Below, one piece after another: positions 56,667 through 64,000 of a stretch of 64,000 nt of DNA; position 1 is the first letter of the stretch; the number at the start of each line of letters is the position of its first letter. The notes under the pieces were generated by a model. The model made no database searches. It saw only the letters and a program-made list of their open reading frames with translations, and was not told where the DNA came from. The position numbers were made by a program, and so were the translations under genes. Origin of the DNA: Varanus komodoensis (Eukaryota; Chordata; Lepidosauria; Squamata; Varanidae); contig NW_025335269.1 in NCBI RefSeq assembly GCF_004798865.1, positions 19,708,616 to 19,772,615 on the forward strand, written 5' to 3'.

Positions 56667-58315
56667 CATGATTCTGTTGTTAGTTGTGAAGTCATGTCCA
56701 ACCCATCACGATCCCATGGACAACATTCCTCCAGACCTTCCTGTCCTCCACCATCACCCAGAGTCCACTTAAGTTCATGCTGACTGCTTCAGTGACTCCA
56801 TCTAGCCACCTCATCCTCTGCCGTCCCCTTCTTCTTTTGCCATCTATTGTTCCCAGCATTAGGCTCTTCTCCAGGGAGTCCTTCCTTCTCATTAGGTGGC
56901 CAAAGTAATTGAGTTTCATCTTCAGTATCTGGCCTTCTAAAGAGCAGTCAGGGTTGATCTCCTCTGGGACTGACTGGTTTGATCACCTTGCAGTCCAGTG
57001 GACTCACAGGAGTCTTCTCCAGCACCACAATTCAAAGGCCTCAAATCTTTGGCACTCAGCCTTCCTTATGGTCCAACATTCACAGCCATAAATTGCAACT
57101 GGGAAAACCCTAGCCTTGACTATATGCACTTTTGTTGGCAGGATGAAGTCTCTGCTTTATAATATCCTGTCTAGATTTGCCATAGCTTTCCTCCCCAGGA
57201 CCAAGCATCTTTTAATTTCTTGGCTGCAGTCCCCATCTGCAGTGATCTTGGAGCCCAGGAAAATAAAATCTGTCACTACCTCCATTTCTTCCCCATCTAT
57301 TTGCCAGGAAGTGATAGGACCGGATGCCATGATCTTAGTTTTCTTAATGCTGAGTTTCAAGCCAACTTTTGCACTCTCCTCCTTCACCTGCATCAAGAGG
57401 CTCTTTAGTTCCTCTTCACTTTCTGGCATGAGAGTGGTATCATCTGCATATCTGAGGTTATTGATATTTCTCCCAGCAATCTTAATTCCAACTTGTGATT
57501 CATCTAGCCCCGCCTTTCTCATGATGTGCTCTGCATATAAATTAGGCAGGGTGACAGTATACACCTTCCAAACTCTCAATTTTGAACCAACCAGTGACTC
57601 TGTGCCCAGTTCTCACTGTTGCTTCTTGACCCGCATATAGGTTTCCCAAGAGACAAGTAAGATGCTCTGGGACTCCCATCTCTTTAAAAACTTGCCACAA
57701 TTTGTTGTGATCCGTACAATCAAAAGCTTTAGCATAGTCAATGAAGCAGAGGCAGATTTTGAGTAGCTCAGCTGGAATACTGTCGCCTCCACTATCTCTT
57801 CTGCCTCTGTTAGGTCCCTGCCATTTTGGTCCTTTATCATGCCCATCTTTGCATGAAACATTCCCTTCATATCTCCAATTTTCTTGAAGAGATCTCTGGT
57901 CCTCCCTATTCTATTGTTTTCTCTTATTTGCTTGCACTGTTCAATTAAGAAGGCATTCTGATCTCTTCTAGCTATTTTCTGGAATTCTGCATTCAATTGG
58001 GTATATCTTTCTCTTTCTCCCTTGCCTTTTGCTTCTCTTCTTTCCTCAGCTATTTGTAAAGCTTCGTCAGAAAGCCATTTTGCTTTCTTGAATTTCTTTA
58101 TCTTTGGGACGGTTTTAGTTGCTACCTCTTGTACAATGTTGCGAACGTCTGTCCATAGTTCTTCAGGCACTCTGTCTATCAAATCTAATTCCTTAAATCT
58201 TTTTGTCACCTCTACTGTATATTCCCCAGGAATATGATTTAGGTTATACCTGAGTGGCCTAGTGCTTTTCCCTACTTTCTTCAATTTAAGCCTAAATTTT
58301 GCAACATGATTCTGT
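56667..58315 (-). mobile_element. BovB (RTE clade) LINE, antisense, 5'-truncated
   Basis: It is flanked by an 11-bp target duplication CATGATTCTGT at 56667-56677 and 58305-58315. The body (56678-58304) reads on the minus strand from just after the endonuclease (LKKVGKSTRPLRYNLNHIPG) through the RT palm, with intact YADD (near 57438-57450), to the C-terminus (KLNYFGHLMRRKDSLEKSLM). Relative to the sense copy it lacks two internal blocks near 57740-57800, corresponding to about 46414-46567 and 46610-46930 of the other copy. Further changes split the reading frame, and it also lacks the endonuclease, so it is dead. Confidence 0.95.
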
Positions 58316-59060
58316 ACATATAACCTAATGAAAGTCAGAACTTTCTTTTTTGATCCAAATATACAATCTTCAATTCCATTTGTTACAGATCTGTGGTACT
58401 AATTTCAACTATATTCACCTAAAAGTTAGAGGTATTGCTCCTGATAGATGCATTTACCAGTCTTATTTGTCGTAATTGATTTTCAGTACCCATAAGAAAA
58501 CTGTCACTTGTGAACTAATGAAGATTGACTGAGCAGTGTTTCCTTCATACATTCCTAACCACTAAAAGAAGAAAAAGAGATACTGTGATATTATAAGCAG
58601 AGCATCGATGTAGTCTTGCTTTTTCACTGCCTTGCCTTGCTCTTTCACCCATAAACAGGTTGATAGGGGATAGAAAGTATGCAGCAATCTCTGCTGTCCT
58701 ACTAACATATTTATGGAAGTAAATGGAAATAAAGAAATTGCTCAAATCCATCTTTGCACTAGATATAGGTTCATAGATTATATGAAAGTTGTAAGTTATA
58801 TTTTTAACCCTCTTCTGGAATTCTGAAAGCCACCTTTTCCAAATGGTAGCATCCTTTAGCATGATTAAGAAAAGTGCATTTAAGACAAGGAATGGCCATT
58901 GCCGGAATTCTGTTGATAGGAAACACTTTCCTCCTTGTCAATACAAGCAAATTGATTTTGACACTGTAATAGGCTCACTGGTTAAACCACCTTGAAAAAA
59001 TTTATCTGGATCATGAATTCAAGCAAAGGAATCAGGTCCAATGTTCTTTAATTTAATTTA
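58316..59060 (+). other. Downstream sequence, nothing recognised
   Basis: AT-rich sequence between BovB and SINE, with no feature seen. Confidence 0.45.
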
Positions 59061-59064
59061 ATTT

Positions 59065-59312
59065 ACGTATGTATGTATGTATGTATGTATGTATTTATAT
59101 CCTGCCTTTTTCCTACAAAGGGCTCAAGGCAGCTTACATCTCCTCCTCCATCTTATCCCCAGAACAGCAACCCTGTGAGATAGGTTGGGCTGAGAGTCTG
59201 TGACTGGCCCAAAGTCACCCAGTTGGCTTCATGGCTGAGCGGGGACTAGAACCCAGATTGTCTGAGTCCCAGTCCCATGCTCTTAACCACTACACCACAC
59301 TGGCTCTTCAAC
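59065..59312 (-). mobile_element. tRNA-derived SINE, antisense, well preserved
   Basis: It begins with (GTAT)n and TTATATCCTGCCTTTTTCC. The body is CTGGCCCAAAGTCACCCAG, the B box complement is GGACTAGAACC (59243-59253), and the end is ACTACACCACACTGGCTCT. It is nearly the same sequence as the copy at 35574-35830, so both are young and from one subfamily. Confidence 0.92.
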
Positions 59313-59394
59313 TTGTATACCTATCCCAGAAGAAAGCCCACTGGGATCCACTTTAAGCATCAGTTATGGCAGAAAGGTGCAATATATATATTCC

Positions 59395-59642
59395 ACACTT
59401 GGAGCCAAAATGATGTAATGGTTAATAGTGCAGATCTGGCAATCAGGTGACCTGGGTTCCAATCCGCACTCAACCATGGAGCTCACAGGGTGACTTTGGG
59501 CCAGTCACTGACTCTCAACCCAACCTACCTCACAGGGCTGTTGTTATGGGGATACGAATGAGAGAAGGAAGGAGATTGTGTAATTCACCTTGAGCTCCTT
59601 AGAAGGAAAAATGGTGAGATATAAATGTAATAAATAAATCAT
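59395..59642 (+). mobile_element. tRNA-derived SINE, sense
   Basis: The A box region is TGATGTAATGGTTAATAG, the B box is GGTTCCAATCC (59455-59465), the body is GGGCCAGTCACTGACTCTCA, and the tail ends AGATATAAATGTAATAAATA. It lies 82 bp from the antisense SINE, heads together and tails outward. Confidence 0.92.
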
Positions 59643-61984
59643 GAATGTGCACACAGATGGGCTTTCTGCATTTATTAAGTAGAATTTGTTTATAGTCATT
59701 TCTGCTTCTATTCTGGCCTGGAGTAGAAATGTTTGGGCATGGAGGCAAACTGACTGCTATTAAATTTCTGGGAAAAGAACAAAAGAGTGGCATACCTGAA
59801 TGCAGAGGTAATTCTTTGACATTTCGTGCAGCATCACATATGGTTTATCTTCTCAGCACTCCAGCTGAAAAATTTCTATACCTAGACTAGACTTTCAGTA
59901 TGCATCTGGCCCCACCCTCCATACCTAAGAGAGTGGCTTCTGTCTCCCTGATCAGTTCTCTTTCATCATGCACAGTGGTAGCTTTCTTTCGTTTTTACTC
60001 CCCCACATTTCTTTGTTTTTCTTCTTACACTATATTTTAAAATTTTGCATGCCCATGTTTCATTTTGAGAGAGGCCTTTTTGGACCTATGAGTCAAAGGC
60101 TTAAAAAAATCCTTTTATGCAGCAGATTTTCACCTTGGGGTGATCACAACTGTTTGGTCTATATCTGTGGTTTTGCTCAAGTGACTTTGCAGGAGAGTCT
60201 GAAATTTGGAAAAAGGACCAGTGCTTAGCCAGATGTAAGAGGGGGTTCTGTATCACAGTCTGTCATGTGAAAGCAGACTTGGGTAGAGTATCTGCAGCTC
60301 TGTGTTGTGAACTGAGTTCGCTCTCCATCAATAACAGTCTTATCAGCACTTCTTGTCAAATATTTTTATTTTACATGTAAGTCTCTGAGCATACACAAAA
60401 TGAAATGCTGAATCCTCTCTGGTCTTCTTCACCCAAAGCTTTGCTTATGAACCCTCCTGCACCTGTCCTGAGAGGAGGAGCACTGTGCAACCTGGCATGC
60501 CTTTGCTCCTCCCTCTGAGTTCCCAGTTGGGTCATCCCACAACTGTGACAATGGACTATCAGCCCCACCTCTTCAGGAAGCTGGAGTTCCCCCTCCTACA
60601 GATGCCCTGTCTCAATCTCCCCACTCAAGATGTTGTTGCTCTTCCTCATTCCCTCAGGCGGGTTAACTGGGCCCCACAGCTGCCCTTGAACTAATCTCTC
60701 CCATAGCAGGGACAGGTGGGTACTCAGGGCCTTGGACTATAGCTAGAACTGGGTCTGTTTCAACAACCATCTCATAATCGGGGTCTGAGTATGAGCCCTG
60801 CTGGGATAGGCCAATTCCCCTGCACACATCTCACTCTCAGAATCTGAGTTCTTATTCCAGCCAAAATGATCAGCCTCTGGTGCATGTCCCTGAAGTTTGC
60901 TAGAATGTGCATGCACAACACTCTGAATCCTGCTCTGCTTGCAAATGCTTAAGTTAAACAACTATTCCAAGGAAGCCCCATGAGTCTCCCATGTACTTCC
61001 ATCTAAAAGAAAGCCAAGCTCAGTAAATTTGCCCTAGTACATTTTATTTCTTGGGGAATGAGGGAGCATCTATCAAGGCTTGCCTCTTTTCCTATATTTC
61101 TGGTAAGTCTATGCATTGTGGGGCATTGAATGGATCTTGAAGGGAAGCCAAAGGAGGACGGCCTGCTTTCCTTTTTGAGACCTGCCTGGTGTGGATGAGT
61201 GATTTCTTGGGTGTGGCTGTCATATATGCTCTATCTCTGTGGATACATACTGAAGTGTCTGATGGGTGCATCAGAATCAAGTCAAATCCAGCTCTCTGGT
61301 GTTCCCTATGCAGTCATACCTATACATTCAATCTCCGTTACCCTGGTGATGCCCCCTGCCTTTCCAAGGACAGAAGCAGAGCAGAGTAGCAGTTCCATTG
61401 TGCTTCAGCACGGGTGATGGGATTCTCCTGCTTGCTTGATGACAGCAGGCTGCAGGACAGGCTGTCTGGGTCACACCACTCAGCCCTCCAGGGGAAGGGA
61501 CTGGTTAGGGGCTGCCACTGATGCCCGCTTCACACCACCAAGCGCCCCCTGACTGAGGCAACCTTCTCCCTCTGCCTAATGGCAGGCCTGGCTGCAGCTG
61601 CTTTGCCTTGTTGCATGTGTTGCCCTTGCCTATGTGCATAGCACCCACCCTTGCTACGTTTACAGGTGTTGGTCCTAACAGCTGGTCATTGTCCTGCCCA
61701 TTCCTGCTGTTTCTGCCCTATAGGCAAAACCTATGGGAGCATGGAAGCCAGAGAAAGTACTCCACCATGGACCCCTATGACTATGTCTTAAAGGATATTG
61801 TCTATGTCTTAAAAGATCCTATCAGAAGCCATCGAAGCAGGCCATACTGTGGGATAAGAGAAGGAAAGTCAGTCCATTCCATCAGCCCTATGGCTAGACT
61901 TAACTTTCCCCTCCTCTTCCCTCCTAATTCCTTTTCCTCATTACATCTGTCTTCTTCAATCATGGATGGACTCTGAGTTATTTT

Positions 61985-62050
61985 GCTAATTATATGTAAA
62001 TTACCAAGAGAGCTTTTTGGCTGAGCAGCAAGATGGAATAAATAAATAAG
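61985..62050 (+). repeat. LINE/SINE 3' tail fragment
   Basis: AGAGCTTTTTGGCTGAGCAG is followed by AAGATGGAATAAATAAATA. Confidence 0.5.
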
Positions 62051-62739
62051 ACAGCCAAGAGATGGGAAAGCTCTTGCCTGCTGTGATTTGGTGTGCCACA
62101 GAGGCTACTGTTCAAGGCACAGGGCAAATTTTAATTTTATTTCTCTTGTGAAAAGAAAAGAAAAAAGAAAATGTAATGCCTGACACCACTGATAGCTAGA
62201 CTAAGTATGACATCAAGGCTGAGTACCTGGAAGGTGGAATTTTTCACTGAGGTTCATTTACTTCAATTCTATGGGAATTTAATTCCTCCACAAAGCTCCA
62301 GGGTCTCCTTTCCTTGCTCTCATAGTATTTATTGTTTCCATTTCCTGACCCCCTCCACCTCCAAATATGAACTTGGTAAGTCAATCATCGGCCATGCTGC
62401 AGAGTGAAGACTTGTCTTAAGCCCCAGTGAGTGATAAACTGAATTAATTCTTGTTCTCTTGCTACACACTCCACACTAATATTCCCCCTTTCCAAAAAAA
62501 AAAAAAAATGAGGGAGAGACTCACAAGCAGGTGTTGAGCCTTTTCTGTGGGCAGCTGCAGTGATTGTCTCTGTAGCCCTGAGGCAGTCTTCATTACCTCA
62601 GAGAGATTACTTTTTCCAGCCTCACAGCGACCTTCATAGCAGCTGAGAGCTTAATTTGCTAACTTGCGCCATATGCTCAATTGTCTGCACATGGTCTGCA
62701 GCATCTCCAGCCAGGTGCTCCTCCTGGGATCTTGGGTGA

Positions 62740-62815
62740 TAACTTCCAGCATCCCCAGCCTGCTGGGAGTTGTAATCCAATGACTATGAGGAGTACCAGT
62801 TTGAGGGAGGATGGA
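62740..62815. repeat. Foldback fragment, TAGTCCAACA family
   Basis: TTCCAGCATCCCCAGCCTGC, then TGGGAGTTGTAATCCAATG. Confidence 0.5.
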
Positions 62816-64000
62816 TATTCTGTTGAAGGAGAAATTATTGTTTTTCTTCTCCCTTATGAGTAAGTTCCCCCACCTCCACTCTGCAGGGTATTACATATCC
62901 TTAATGACATTTATCTACAATGGTCAAGGTTTGCTAGAATAATATACAAAAAAGTGATTTTTGTATGTGGACTGGGAGCTGTAATAGCATATCAAAGGAT
63001 GCAATCACAATCCTGCGTGTGATTCAAGTGCATCCATACAGCAGGAAGGTCACAAAAGATGAAAAGGTAGCTGCACCTGGACAGCACAGGTAGGGTGGAC
63101 AGGTGCATGTATCTGTCTGGTACATTTTACCCTATTTTTCAACCCCCAATTTTTTCCAAGGTGGCAAACAATTCATTTAAGAAACAAAACCAAAAGCCTT
63201 TCCAAACATAATTCAAAGTGCTGGTAGTTACTTTTCAAGGTGTGCTTGGTTTGGGACCGGGGAACTTGAACAAGCACATGCCTTCACATGAGTCTGGCTT
63301 TATTCATCATCCAGGACCCTCAGTCAGAACTGAGCCATATGGCAATTAGGGAGAGCTCTTCGCATGGATTTAGTTAACTCTCTTCCACCAGCATTTTGCA
63401 GACTGCAGCTGTCTTTTGTCCTTCACTGACAGAACAGATTTTTTTCATTTCCTATATTCAGGCTTGTGAGCACGTCTGCAAATTATACTTGCACAAATTC
63501 ACACTTACACAATGTACAAACACTCCCCAAATACATTCATGTTCATGCTTTAGTCTTTTTGTGTGTGGGAGAGTGCACTTTTTAAAAATTCAAGTGTTTT
63601 TTCCACAACTATATTTGAACAAAATTCGGAAAAGTGAAAAAAGAGGCCCAAAATTCTTCAGGAAAAGCCATTCTGCTATTAGCCCAACTTCCTGGTGAGT
63701 ACTCCCTGGCTTTGCAGAGCACTTGCCAGGAATTAAGCCTCATGCAACCGCTGCACAAGCAGCACCCTTTTCTGCACACATGACACGGAAGAGAGTTGCC
63801 GGTCCATGCAACCAGACTTCTGTGAGTACTCAGGAACTTCCCCTTGGCTCGGTTCACTTTATAAGACAGAGCTGAGCATGACAAGAAGTCCTTGACCTGA
63901 AGTGGGACAGTTTCTACAGCCCTTCATCACAGGTCTGCCTACAATGCACCTCATAAGAAAACATCTGGGTGCCTTTGCTCGATCTGCTGTCCAGGGGCTG

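Larger units (their letters stand above)
59643..64000 (+). other. Right end of window, no gene recognised
   Basis: A LINE-type tail lies at 61985-62050, an A run at about 62496-62509 and a foldback fragment at 62740-62815. The 60.4-61.6 kb segment is richer in G and C and has short open frames, but none resembles a known protein. No exon of a neighbouring gene was identified. Confidence 0.45.

Noticed and set aside
60371-61620. GC-richer stretch with several short open frames as an exon cluster (for example a NUDT16-like neighbour)
   Set aside because: None of the frames shows a NUDIX box or other known motif, and no consistent splice chain was found.
1-64000. CRISPR arrays, operons, tRNA genes or rRNA genes
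   Set aside because: No regularly spaced repeats and no intact RNA genes were seen. The tRNA- and 5S-like parts belong to SINEs.

Overview
The window looks like draft nuclear DNA from a squamate reptile (lizard or snake), carrying the 3' two thirds of one host gene, NEK11, on the + strand. The organism call rests on the repeats: CR1 and L2-type LINEs with reptile-like reverse transcriptase, two BovB (RTE) LINEs, a DIRS-like element, tRNA-derived SINEs with MIR-like bodies, two 5S-rRNA-derived SINEs and short foldback elements. A run of exactly 100 N marks an assembly gap. No bacterial features, CRISPR arrays or operons are present.

NEK11 (NIMA-related kinase 11) enters the window inside its kinase domain. 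Eleven exons can be placed from position 290 to the stop codon at 52459. All ten junctions have AG/GT borders and matching codon phases. Exons 1-3 encode the DFG motif, activation loop, substrate-binding region and C-lobe. Exons 4-6 encode the post-kinase basic coiled coil. Exon 7 is a poorly conserved linker, exon 8 an acidic region with an alanine run, and exons 9-11 the C-terminal tail. The kinase N-lobe and the promoter lie to the left, outside the window.

The rest is intron and downstream DNA. The 2.3-4.0 kb intron holds an antisense CR1. The 4.1-10 kb intron holds a CR1 remnant, an L2 piece and a clear CR1 reverse-transcriptase fragment. The 12.6-28.9 kb intron holds a nested stack at 19.2-23.6 kb: an antisense CR1 broken by a 369-bp hAT-type element with an 8-bp target duplication, and by a 2.8-kb DIRS-like fossil bounded by 162-bp inverted repeats. 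An antisense L2 follows at 24.4-25.1 kb. The 32-40 kb intron holds several SINEs and foldback elements. The 40.7-52.3 kb intron holds a near full-length sense BovB (44.7-48.0 kb, 12-bp target duplication), a U2 snRNA relic and a 5S SINE.

Downstream of the stop codon are a likely 3' UTR, a composite microsatellite, an antisense 5'-truncated BovB (11-bp target duplication) and a tail-to-tail SINE pair. The last NEK11 exon therefore lies between two BovB copies in opposite orientation about 8.7 kb apart. From 59.65 kb to the right end no gene is recognised.

No new molecular system was found. The most notable items are the nested transposon stack, the inverted BovB pair around the terminal exon, the BovB-guided reading of the N gap, and the alanine/glutamate run in NEK11 exon 8.
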